DNA of 11,079 nt, taken from contig CAMATV010000069.1 in assembly GCA_945861235.1 (NCBI GenBank), forward strand, positions 1 to 11,079. Direction: 5' to 3'. Below, one piece after another: positions 1 to 7,089 of this stretch (the first letter of the stretch is position 1; the number at the start of each line of letters is the position of its first letter). Under the pieces are notes generated by a model that ran no database searches, was not told the DNA's origin, and worked only from the letters and a program-made list of their open reading frames with translations. The translations under genes and the position numbers were made by a program. Origin of the DNA: Opitutus sp. GAS368. GTDB taxonomy: Bacteria; Verrucomicrobiota; Verrucomicrobiia; Opitutales; Opitutaceae.

Positions 1-740
1 GCCATGCGCTCGCCGAAGTGCGGACTCGCGAGGAGGCGGGTGATGAGTTTCGCATAAGCTTGCGGATCGCGGTCCGACGCAAACGCCTCCACCTCGGCTC
101 CCGTCGGCGGCAGACCAGTGAGATCAAGCGAGAGCCGCCGGATGAGTGTGCGGCGGTCGGCCTCCGGAGCGGGGCTGAGTTTTTCCTGAGCAAGTCGCGC
201 GCGGACGAAGGCGTCGATGGCCTGCGTACCGCGAGGGAGAGAACCCGCAAGCCCACCTGATTGCTTTCGCTCCTGCTCCCCCTCTCCCCCTCTTCCCCTC
301 TCTCCTTCTCCCGAAATCGGCAAAGCCGATTTCCGCGGCGCCAGAAACGACCAATGCTCCGAATACTTCGCGCCCTCTTCGATCCACGTTTTAATTTTCT
401 GTTTTTGCGCGGCGGTGAGCGGCGCGTGGTCCTTCGGCGGCGGCATGACCTCCTCGGGGTCCGTGCTGATAATGCGCGCCCACACTTCGCTGTTGGCCAG
501 GTCGCCCGGCTTGATGCGGAATAGACCATTGCGCTCCGCGTAGGCGGACTCCGCGAGATCGAGACGGAGCTTTCCCTTGCGGCCCTTCTCATCGAAACCG
601 TGGCACGAGAAACAGTTTTCCGAAAGGATCGGCTTGATGTCGCGACTGTAGTCAACGGCCCACGCAACGGGCGCGGCGCAGAACCCCGCGATGACGAGCG
701 AAGCACGCAGCACGCTGGGGGATTTTTTCGGGAAGTTCAT
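1..740 (-). CDS. PSD1/planctomycete-type cytochrome c protein, N-terminal part (runs off left edge)
   Basis: The frame is open from an ATG at 740 to the window edge, giving 246 residues without the C-terminus. A signal peptide (about residues 1-28, ending PVAWA) is followed by a c-type haem site CFSCH at 43-47 in the context 'DIKPILSENCFSCHGFD'. A likely axial Met sits in 'EEVMPPPKDH' near residue 99. This is the PSCyt1 domain. After a low-complexity insert at about 142-170, the frame continues as PSCyt2 (DUF1549): 'AIDAFVRARL', 'DRRTLIRRLSLDLTGLPPT'. In this family PSCyt2 is normally followed by a C-terminal PSD1 (DUF1553) domain, which would lie outside the window. These are abundant exported proteins of Planctomycetes and Verrucomicrobia, presumed to act in periplasmic electron transfer; the reaction is not established. 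No Shine-Dalgarno is visible before the ATG. The family assignment is secure; the exact role is unknown. Confidence 0.93.
   Translation of the reverse strand, partial: MNFPKKSPSVLRASLVIAGFCAAPVAWAVDYSRDIKPILSENCFSCHGFDEKGRKGKLRLDLAESAYAERNGLFRIKPGDLANSEVWARIISTDPEEVMPPPKDHAPLTAAQKQKIKTWIEEGAKYSEHWSFLAPRKSALPISGEGERGRGGEGEQERKQSGGLAGSLPRGTQAIDAFVRARLAQEKLSPAPEADRRTLIRRLSLDLTGLPPTGAEVEAFASDRDPQAYAKLITRLLASPHFGERM
267..333. repeat. Polypyrimidine tract plus perfect hairpin inserted within the cytochrome c gene
   Basis: On the plus strand, 271-312 is almost entirely C and T, with one G. It is followed at once by a perfect inverted repeat: arms GAAATCGGC (313-321) and GCCGATTTC (325-333) with loop AAA. 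On the coding strand this reads as an in-frame Gly/Glu/Arg-rich stretch ('SGEGERGRGGEGEQER') between PSCyt1 and PSCyt2, where the family usually has only a short linker. A low-complexity tract next to a palindrome resembles a REP-like dispersed element, but only one copy is visible here, so that identity is inference. Confidence 0.6.
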
Positions 741-917
741 GAAGAGGGGTGAAGCGAAGAAAGGGAATGCGAGCGCAGGCACAAATCAAACTCCACGCAC
801 GAGGAGGTCCCGAATTATTTCAGGCTATTCAGAGGGATCGGACAACCGTGGGGTTTTCATGGGGAAACTGGCGACGTCAGTGAATAACTCCGATGGCGCA
901 CGCAATCTGACGGAATT
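741..917. other. Gap upstream of the cytochrome c gene
   Basis: This 177-nt gap lies between the short ORF at 918-1046 and the cytochrome c start at 740. It must contain any promoter specific to the latter. I find no convincing -35/-10 pair, no terminator with a T-run and no conserved ORF. An 11-codon minus-strand ATG frame (850-885 region) is too short to call. Confidence 0.5.
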
Positions 918-1046
918 TTATTGAACCCAGCCGTTGTCGAGCAGGAGCAGGACTTCGCCACGGGCGGCGATATTCTTCTTCTTCGCCGCCGCACTGCCGG
1001 CGAGCGCCAACGCGATTAGCACGAAGCGTGAGGCGCCGCGAATCAT
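918..1046 (-). pseudogene. 42-codon ORF: signal peptide with almost no mature protein, probable gene remnant
   Basis: An ATG at 1046 opens a 42-codon frame ending in TAA at 918-920. Residues 1-21 form a classic secretion signal ('MIRGASRFVLIALALAG', ending in SAAA), followed by KKKN and then 'GEVLLLLDNGWVQ'. The start lies only 7 nt after the stop of the sulfatase at 1054, so it could be translationally coupled; a weak GAAG is the only SD-like element. The tail vaguely recalls a sulfatase start ('PNVLLILADD'), the internal sulfatase DNGW, or the 'GWVQ' of DUF1080 proteins; none is demonstrable over so few residues. The most economical reading is the 5' end of an exported-protein gene whose body was deleted. 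A real secreted micropeptide is possible. Confidence 0.45.
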
Positions 1047-1053
1047 GCGACGA

Positions 1054-2391
1054 TCACTTCGCAGCGACAGGCGGCGTCCACCAGGCGTCCAATTTCTTCG
1101 CCAGCTCGCGCACGCGTTCGGGCTGCTGCGCGGCGAGATCAGTTTTCTCCCACGGATCCGACTGCAGGTCGTAGAGCTCGGTCGCGGCACCGGGGCGGTT
1201 GCGCGGATCGGGCATGATGAGCTTGAACCAGCCGTCGATGATCCAGCGGTGTTCGAGGCTGCGCGTGGGCGCCGCGATATCGGCGATGTGGTTCGCGTAT
1301 TGCTCGCCGTAGGTGGCGGTGCGGCGGGCGACGGACTTGGCGTCGGTGAGATCTAGGCCGGGGAGATTTTTCGGGAGGGGAGTTTTCAGCAGCGCGGCCA
1401 GGGTGGGCCAGATGTCGACGTTGTTGGCGAGGTGCTCGCGGTCGAGGCGCGGCGCGACGCGGCCCGGCCACGAGATCATGATGGGCGTGCGGTGGCCGCC
1501 TTCGTAGGGCGTGAGCTTGGAGCGCGCGGCGAAGCGATTGACGACGTCCGGGTTTTGGAGCCAGCCGTTGTCGGTCGTGTAGATCACGATGGTGTTTTCG
1601 CGGAGGCTATTTTTGTCGAGGAAGCCGAGGAGCTCGCCACAGGTGCGGTCGAACCATTCGACACTGGCCCAATAGCGCGCGACCGCTTCGGTCGGGGCGA
1701 GTTTTTGGTATTTCGCGAGGAGATCGGCGGGCGGGGTGTGCGGGCTGTGCGGGAGCATCGGCGCATACCACACGAGCCACGGTTGCGCGCCGCTGCGGGT
1801 GATGAAATCCGTGATGGGTGCGAGGCCCTGCCGGCCAATCTCGAGGCCGATGCCGCCGTGGCGATCGCCCTTGGCGGTGCCGACGGTCATGGCCTCGCTG
1901 AAGCCGGCGGTCTTCACTGGATCGCCTTCCCACCACTTGCCGGTTTCAAGGCTGCGGTAGCCGCGCGACGTGAGGTCGCGCACGAAATTCGGGCGCGAGC
2001 GGAAGTTCTCGATGATGGATTCGTAGAAGCGCGCGTATTTGGGATTTTGGCGGGCGGTTTGCGGATTCACGCCAGCATCGGGGAGCACGGGGTCGTTGCC
2101 CGTGACGCCGTGCTGGTGCGGGTAGAGTCCGGTTACGATGCTCGCGAGGGATGGACGACACAGGGGGACGGGCGTGTAGCCGCGCGTGAACGTGAGCGAC
2201 TTCGCCGCGAGCTGGTCGAGCGCGGGCGTCGCGATGTGCGGATGGCCCATGAAGCCGTAGTCGGCCCAGCTTTGATCGTCGGAGATGATGACGAGGACAT
2301 TGGGCTGGGTGGCGGGGGAGGCGGCCGGCAGCGTCGCGACCGCGAGCAAGCCAAGCGCGGTGAGGAGGAGAGAAGCGCGGGGAATAGTCAT
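1054..2391 (-). CDS. Exported sulfatase (type I arylsulfatase-like) with CRPSL active-site motif
   Basis: This complete 445-residue protein belongs to the alkaline-phosphatase superfamily sulfatases, which hydrolyse sulfate esters; exported members often act on polysaccharides. Residues 1-24 are a signal peptide (to about LPAA). 'PNVLVIISDDQSW' at 30-42 supplies the N-terminal metal-binding Asp pair (38-39). The catalytic region is 'VPLCRPSLASIVTGLYPHQ' with Cys78 as the presumed formylglycine precursor. 'ETGKWWEG' (149-156) matches the GKWH region, but with Trp for His. 'LPHSPHTPP', 'TTDNGW' (272-277) and 'LTPYEGGHRTP' complete the usual motif order. The canonical C-x-P-x-R has Leu in the Arg position, with Arg moved next to Cys. 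The start ATG overlaps the stop of the preceding 137-codon ORF (ATGA), and no SD is visible. Family certain; substrate unknown. Confidence 0.95.
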   Translation of the reverse strand: MTIPRASLLLTALGLLAVATLPAASPATQPNVLVIISDDQSWADYGFMGHPHIATPALDQLAAKSLTFTRGYTPVPLCRPSLASIVTGLYPHQHGVTGNDPVLPDAGVNPQTARQNPKYARFYESIIENFRSRPNFVRDLTSRGYRSLETGKWWEGDPVKTAGFSEAMTVGTAKGDRHGGIGLEIGRQGLAPITDFITRSGAQPWLVWYAPMLPHSPHTPPADLLAKYQKLAPTEAVARYWASVEWFDRTCGELLGFLDKNSLRENTIVIYTTDNGWLQNPDVVNRFAARSKLTPYEGGHRTPIMISWPGRVAPRLDREHLANNVDIWPTLAALLKTPLPKNLPGLDLTDAKSVARRTATYGEQYANHIADIAAPTRSLEHRWIIDGWFKLIMPDPRNRPGAATELYDLQSDPWEKTDLAAQQPERVRELAKKLDAWWTPPVAAK

Positions 2392-2801
2392 GGGTGCAAG
2401 GCGGGTGAAATGAAGTTGGGGCGCGAGCGATTGCGATCAAGGCGAGGGGAAGCTGTGGTCGCGCAGGCAACGATTCCGCATTTCCAGTTGTGCTCGAGAA
2501 GAAGTCTGTTGGCTTCGGCGAAATCTCGCGACGTGGGGCACCCTGCGCGTGGGCTGACGTCGCCTTCACCGTCTTCCATTCCCCCATGACTGAAAGGAAA
2601 CTGGATTTGCAGAGGGATCGGATCCGGGAGGGGTCTTTGGTCCTTCTCGGTGCGCACCTCGAACGGTGGGAGCACCAAGGCGCTCTCCGGATCTGCCGTC
2701 GCACTGCTCCGAGCGGAAGCCGGCGGAGCGGTTTGGGCCGGTGCCGCGATGGGCATGAACAGGAGAGAAAGGGTCAAGGCAACGCGACGGCAGTTTATCA
2801 T
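2388..2801 (-). pseudogene. TonB-dependent receptor N-terminal remnant (signal peptide and leader only)
   Basis: The 137-codon frame opens with a signal peptide ('MINCRRVALTLSLLFMPIAA'), an Ala/Ser-rich stretch, then 'ESALVLPPFEVRTEKDQ'. This matches the segment after the signal peptide of Opitutaceae TonB receptors, and parallels 'DPVVLSPFQVDATAEQGY' in the intact receptor just upstream. After residue 59 similarity stops: the expected 'GYxAxxTLSGTRL' plug start is absent, and the rest is Pro-, Trp- and Cys-containing sequence with no recognisable domain. A full receptor would be about 1000 residues. I read it as a truncated receptor whose frame runs by chance into flanking DNA up to an ATGA overlap with the sulfatase. 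A genuine short secreted protein coupled to the sulfatase is the alternative. No SD precedes the ATG. Confidence 0.6.
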
Positions 2802-2837
2802 GTGGGGGTTTGTTGGGGTGGAAGCTAAACTTGAAAA

Positions 2838-2912
2838 TCAGGACAAACGACCTTCGCGCGGCGGGCGGTCACTGCGCGGCGTTTCCAGGAAATCACGGCG
2901 GTTGGGTTGCAT
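2838..2912 (-). pseudogene. Orphan Tat-type signal start (24 codons), probable gene remnant
   Basis: In the gap after the receptor stop, an ATG at 2912 opens a 24-codon frame beginning 'MQPNRRDFLETP' and ending in TGA at 2838-2840. 'NRRDFL' near the N-terminus is the twin-arginine pattern that starts many Planctomycete and Verrucomicrobia exported proteins, such as DUF1501 proteins and oxidoreductases. The hydrophobic core that should follow is missing; the frame becomes Arg/Pro-rich and stops. This fits the first dozen codons of a deleted Tat-exported protein. The match is short, so chance cannot be excluded. Confidence 0.35.
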
Positions 2913-2939
2913 CGCTTTGGGGGATCGTCGCTGCGGATA

Positions 2940-5936
2940 TTAAAAACCGAACGAACTCGTCAGCGTGTAGGTGCGGGGCTCGCTCAGTCGGTAAAACACG
3001 TTGGTGCCAGCCCCGGTGCCGTCGCGACGGTCCACTGCCCGCAGCGGAAACACCGTATAGGCGTCGAAAAGATTCCGCACGTTGAGCTGCAGCCGCCAGC
3101 CGACGCGATCTCGAAACAGTTTTCGCTGATACGTGAGCCACGCCCCAAAAAGTTCATTCCTCGGCGCATAGTAGGGCCGAGTGGGAACCAACATTCCCGC
3201 CGCACTCTCGGCAAACCCATGAACGGTCCGGCCGCGGACGTTCATGCTGCTGCCGATGGCGAATCCCTTGAGACGGGACTCGGGCGCAAACGAGTAAGTC
3301 TGGATCAGGTTCGCACCCCAACTCGGCGCGTAAGCGTCCTCTGGCAGGCTACCGATGGCCTCGAAGTTGGCCAGCGTGGTTTCGAGGCGGCTCACGCGCG
3401 TCGCCACGCTGAACCCACTCGCGGTATTGGTGAGCGCGAGCCACTGCGGGTTGGCGCGCCAGAGCGGAAGGAACTCGGCGAGGTAACGCTTGATATTGGG
3501 TCCGCGTGCAGTCGTGGCACTGCTACCGCGCTTGCTGCCGTTGATCGTGACCCGCCATTGCGTTGTCGGGTTGGCGGTGGCCGAGACCTCCCAGCCGCTG
3601 GAGCGGGTCGTCGCACTGTCCGCCCACCCGCTACCGGCCGGCCAGTAAGGGAAGTCGCGATATTTCGGATCGTTGGTGAACTCGGCGATGGCGGGCCAAA
3701 TTTGGTTGATCTCCTGGATGAAGCTTCCCGCCGGCGTGGCCGAGATGGCGTCGATCTTGTCCTCCGCGAAATTCTCGTAGTAGGTGACGTCGAGGTGGAG
3801 CCGCCGGTCGAACAGCGCGAACTTGAGCCCATAGTCGCGGCCCTTGCCGACCGGATTGGGCAGGAAGTTGCCGTAGACGCTGCGCCGATCCGAATTGATC
3901 TGGAAATTGTCCGATTGGTTGTAGCTGAGGCTCAGCCAGGAAAGCGCATGAAACACGGCGCCGTGCGTGCCGGTGCGACCGCTCGCCTCGCGTGGACCGC
4001 GCGGGAAGACCTTGCGGATGTCGAAGCCCACCGGGTTCGGATAAATACCGCGGGCATCGGCCCAAGGAGCGTAGTCGGCCAAAACCGCGTTCCAAGCCCG
4101 CTGCGAGTCCTGCCTCAGCCCGGTCGTCACAACCAACCGGCCACCCCAGAACAAGCTCTGCAGCGCAAACGCGCTCGTCCGGAGGTTGGACGCGTTCGAA
4201 TTGTAGCCCGCCGACCCGGCCAGATAGGCTTGGGTCACGCCACTCGGGTCGGGCGGTGGCAGCGGCATTCCGGCGTAGATGATCGGAAAGGTCTCGTAGG
4301 GGCCGCCCGGATTGCCGACCCGGCCCGAAGCGGGTTCGTAGTAGTAACGATACCGCATCAGGTTCGCCGCGTTGAGAATCGAACCGGCGACACCCGTAGT
4401 CACCAGCGGGGTCGTGTTCTGCACCGAGATCTGGGTGCTGTGACTGTTCCGATCGCTTTCCTCGAAAAACACGGCGGCGCGGTGGCGGCCGAGATGCCGG
4501 AGCCAGTTCGCCGACCGCCGGGTGAGATCGAGTTCATAGGACGCCATCAATCGCTTGTTCGTCGTCCGCTCCGGTTGGACCAGGATGTTGGTGTTCGATT
4601 CAGTGTAGAGCTTGCCCACGTTGGGATTGGGCGCGCCGTTCGGCAGGAGGCGGTTCACATCCGCCATCAGGATGTCGTTGTCCCCCGTGAACCCGTTGAC
4701 CGCCACAACATCGCTGACCACCCGATTCACCGCCGCTTCGACAAAGAAGTCCTTCGTCACCTGTTGCTCGACGAAGACGGAGGTGATCTTGAAATCGGTC
4801 AGTCGATACGAGCTTAGCCCGAACGCGGACGCGAATGTCGGATAAATCGCCGGATTGATGAACGATCGCCGGCTCGGTGGACTCGCGACCGGAAATCCGT
4901 TGGACCAGTCCGCCAGGGTGGATTGCCCCTGATTGAGCCATCGCATCGGCGGCACCTGAGTGCCGGCGGGAGAAAACTGCACCGAGACAGGGCCGGCGAA
5001 GGGGTAGTTCGAGATGCCGGCGGGTTTCGGTGCCCCGAGGGTCGCGAGCAACGGGGAGCCCGCAGCGAGCCAAGGTGAGATCGAATCATAAACTGGCCAC
5101 GGACGGATCGCCGGAATTCGCAGATGGCCCTGCTCATGGTTAAACCGGACGACGGTGGTCTTGAACGGCGTCAGTCGGGCCGTGACGAAATGCCGGCGCT
5201 GAAACGTTTCACTCGGTTCACGAAAGCCGTTTAGCTTTGTGTAGAGACCGGCGTAGCGGAGCGACAGGAATTCTTTCTTGATCACATGATTGTGGTCGAC
5301 CACTACCCGCCCGCCCTCGCGGTCGTCGGTCTGGAACTCGATCATGGTGGCGGTGCGGTTCTTCGCCCGCTTGGTCGACGACACGAAGGCGCCGGAGGGA
5401 TTGCCGAGGCCAAACAGGATGGCATTGGGCCCGCGCGTGAACGTGAACGCCTCGGAGTTATAGCGGTCGGGCGGGATATTGTTCGTGAAGAAATCCTGAC
5501 CCACGGTCGACGTGGTGCCGCCGCGCGTCACGTATTGCGTCGCCTGAGTGATGAAGTCGTTGCCGTTGCCGCCCTCGGTGAGCCGGTTGTAGAATGTGTC
5601 GGTGTTGGGCGCGAAGTTGAGGACGTCGTTAAGGTTGTTCACCGCGAGGTCGTTCATCATCTGCTCGGTGAAGACGGTGAGCGCGGACCCGATGTCGCGG
5701 AGATCGGTTTTTAGACGCGTGCCGCTGAGCGTCTGCGTGGCGAGGTAGCCCTGCTCGGCGGTGGCGTCGACTTGGAAAGGAGAGAGCACGACGGGGTCCT
5801 CCCTCCCCGCCGGCGAGACGGCAGGCGGGCCATTCCTGGGCGCGGTGGACTGCCCGGACGCGGTGAGCCCAAAGCTGGTCGCTGCCAAAGTGAAGATGAG
5901 TCTTTGTATGGAGAGGAGTGGAATCAGGCGGGGCAT
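2940..5936 (-). CDS. TonB-dependent outer-membrane receptor
   Basis: This 998-residue protein is a ligand-gated outer-membrane transporter energised by TonB-ExbB-ExbD. The signal peptide covers about residues 1-28. 'DPVVLSPFQVDATAEQGYL' (47-65) is the leader typical of Opitutaceae receptors and probably holds the TonB-interacting segment. The plug domain runs from about 68 to 190: 'TLSGTRLKTDLRDIGSALTV', then 'FTRGPNAILFGLGNPSGAF' near its end. The remainder is the beta-barrel, ending in 'RTYTLTSSFGF'; the terminal Phe and alternating pattern fit a last barrel strand recognised by the BAM machinery. There is no N-terminal carboxypeptidase-like or STN domain and no SusD partner beside it, so it is not a classical SusCD pair. 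Between esterase and sulfatase genes it is likely to import a glycan or its fragments, but iron-chelate or other ligands are possible. No SD is seen before the ATG at 5936. Confidence 0.95.
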   Translation of the reverse strand: MPRLIPLLSIQRLIFTLAATSFGLTASGQSTAPRNGPPAVSPAGREDPVVLSPFQVDATAEQGYLATQTLSGTRLKTDLRDIGSALTVFTEQMMNDLAVNNLNDVLNFAPNTDTFYNRLTEGGNGNDFITQATQYVTRGGTTSTVGQDFFTNNIPPDRYNSEAFTFTRGPNAILFGLGNPSGAFVSSTKRAKNRTATMIEFQTDDREGGRVVVDHNHVIKKEFLSLRYAGLYTKLNGFREPSETFQRRHFVTARLTPFKTTVVRFNHEQGHLRIPAIRPWPVYDSISPWLAAGSPLLATLGAPKPAGISNYPFAGPVSVQFSPAGTQVPPMRWLNQGQSTLADWSNGFPVASPPSRRSFINPAIYPTFASAFGLSSYRLTDFKITSVFVEQQVTKDFFVEAAVNRVVSDVVAVNGFTGDNDILMADVNRLLPNGAPNPNVGKLYTESNTNILVQPERTTNKRLMASYELDLTRRSANWLRHLGRHRAAVFFEESDRNSHSTQISVQNTTPLVTTGVAGSILNAANLMRYRYYYEPASGRVGNPGGPYETFPIIYAGMPLPPPDPSGVTQAYLAGSAGYNSNASNLRTSAFALQSLFWGGRLVVTTGLRQDSQRAWNAVLADYAPWADARGIYPNPVGFDIRKVFPRGPREASGRTGTHGAVFHALSWLSLSYNQSDNFQINSDRRSVYGNFLPNPVGKGRDYGLKFALFDRRLHLDVTYYENFAEDKIDAISATPAGSFIQEINQIWPAIAEFTNDPKYRDFPYWPAGSGWADSATTRSSGWEVSATANPTTQWRVTINGSKRGSSATTARGPNIKRYLAEFLPLWRANPQWLALTNTASGFSVATRVSRLETTLANFEAIGSLPEDAYAPSWGANLIQTYSFAPESRLKGFAIGSSMNVRGRTVHGFAESAAGMLVPTRPYYAPRNELFGAWLTYQRKLFRDRVGWRLQLNVRNLFDAYTVFPLRAVDRRDGTGAGTNVFYRLSEPRTYTLTSSFGF

Positions 5937-6076
5937 AAACGTTAGGGGGGTGAAGAGTGGGTCGAATCGCGTGGGACTATCCGCGCCGGGCTAGGTGGAT
6001 GAGTGGGCGATGTGCCGCCGGCGTTTGCGCCGCTGCAGCGGCGGGCGGTGCGCAGGACAAAAATGTGCTTCGGAGT
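5937..6076 (-). promoter_or_regulatory. Gap upstream of the TonB receptor with GC-rich palindrome
   Basis: This 140-nt gap separates the esterase stop from the receptor start, and is the only break between the sigma operon and the receptor. It contains a perfect 16-bp palindrome, CGCCGCTGCAGCGGCG, at 6028-6043, with further complementary flanks CCGCC (6015-6019) and GGCGG (6044-6048). There is no following T-run, so it is not a standard intrinsic terminator. It could be an mRNA hairpin that limits readthrough or protects the upstream transcript, or an operator. No clear -35/-10 pair is visible. Confidence 0.45.
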
Positions 6077-7084
6077 TTATTTGGCATTCAGTGTGGCGAT
6101 GAGGAAATCGGTCGGGGTGGCGTGCGCCTCCTCCGGGGTGCCGGGATACTGTAGTTCGCACGGAACGCCGATGGCCTTACAGTGCTGCTGGAGCTTCACG
6201 CCGAAGTTGGCGGTGTGCGTGGGATCTTTCTGCTCCTGGCCGAGCGCGGGGGGAGCACCGTAGATGAGGTAGACGGCCGGATCGTCTTTGCTCACCAGCG
6301 CGTAAGGCGAATACTCCGCGATCCACGGGACGATTTTCTCGCGCCCCGCGAGGAACTGGGGGAACGAACCGAAGCCAAAGGCGTGCCCGCCATACTTGCT
6401 GTTCGGAGTCCATTCTTTCATCTGGACCGGATCGAGCGTGGTTTGCGCACCAATCACCGCCGCACATCGAAGGCGTGACGATTCGCGAGCAACGGGATCG
6501 GTGCTGTGTGGATCGGCGAGGTCATCGTGAAAGGCGAGCCAGAGGCTGGAGCACGCGCCCGCCGAGGCTCCCGCCGCACCGATGCGGCTCTTGTCGATAT
6601 TCCACTCCGCGGCTTTGCTGCGCACGAACTGCAACGCCCGTGCAGCATCGTGCAGCGGTGCCTTCACCGGTGGCCGGATGCCTTCCGCCTCAGCCATCGT
6701 GATGAAGCGATAGTTGATCGCCGCGACGGATATTCCCGCCTTCAACAGCGCTTTGACATCCACAAAGCGGTCGACGCGCTCCTTCTCACCGCCTTGCCAG
6801 CCGCCGCCATGGATCACGAAGACAAGGGGTGTCGGGGTGCTCGACTCCGCCTGCCAGAGATCGAGGATCTGCCGAGCATGCCTGCCATAGCGGACCTCGC
6901 TGAAGGTCGGCTTCGGCACGGTCGCGGCGTAAGCAGGCACTGTTTTCCCCTTGGCTGCGGTCTGCGCCCCCAGTAGCGGAGCTATGATCAGAAATGCGGC
7001 CAGACAGAAAAATGGAAGTTTTCGGGGGTTGGATCGGCTGCACAGGATTTGCGGTTTCGCCAACTGCCCGGTGAATAGTTTCAT
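6077..7084 (-). CDS. Exported alpha/beta-hydrolase (carboxylesterase/BD-FAE-like)
   Basis: This 335-residue secreted esterase-like enzyme has an N-terminal hydrophobic signal at about 22-41 (ending LLGAQ). It carries the oxyanion-hole motif 'IHGGGWQGG' (91-99), the nucleophile elbow GASAG with Ser174 and a C-terminal His candidate in 'PEEAHATPTDF' (His321). The acid is not certain. The segments 'KAGISVAAINYRF', 'ALQFVRSKAAEWNIDKSRI' and 'LWLAFHDDLADP' mark a well-populated Planctomycete/Verrucomicrobia subgroup related to bacterial feruloyl/acetyl esterases, so removal of ester groups from a glycan is a reasonable inference. The frame stays open far upstream (to 7771), but that part runs through the preceding gene out of frame; the ATG at 7084, 5 nt after that gene's stop, gives the signal peptide and is the best start. 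It is the last gene of the sigma-factor operon. Confidence 0.92.
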   Translation of the reverse strand: MKLFTGQLAKPQILCSRSNPRKLPFFCLAAFLIIAPLLGAQTAAKGKTVPAYAATVPKPTFSEVRYGRHARQILDLWQAESSTPTPLVFVIHGGGWQGGEKERVDRFVDVKALLKAGISVAAINYRFITMAEAEGIRPPVKAPLHDAARALQFVRSKAAEWNIDKSRIGAAGASAGACSSLWLAFHDDLADPHSTDPVARESSRLRCAAVIGAQTTLDPVQMKEWTPNSKYGGHAFGFGSFPQFLAGREKIVPWIAEYSPYALVSKDDPAVYLIYGAPPALGQEQKDPTHTANFGVKLQQHCKAIGVPCELQYPGTPEEAHATPTDFLIATLNAK

Positions 7085-7089
7085 TGCGT

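Noticed and set aside
1432..2589. 385-codon open frame on the plus strand
   Set aside because: It lies antisense to the well-supported sulfatase and encodes Arg/Ala/Gly-rich sequence without domains; long antisense frames are expected at this GC content.
830..2622. 13-bp direct repeat CAGAGGGATCGGA at 830-842 and 2610-2622
   Set aside because: About one 13-bp match is expected by chance in 11 kb, and the flanks do not match, so it is not evidence for a recombination repeat.
2907..4817. 636-codon open frame on the plus strand
   Set aside because: It is antisense to the TonB receptor, has no recognisable domain or signal peptide, and arises from the GC-rich codon use of the receptor.
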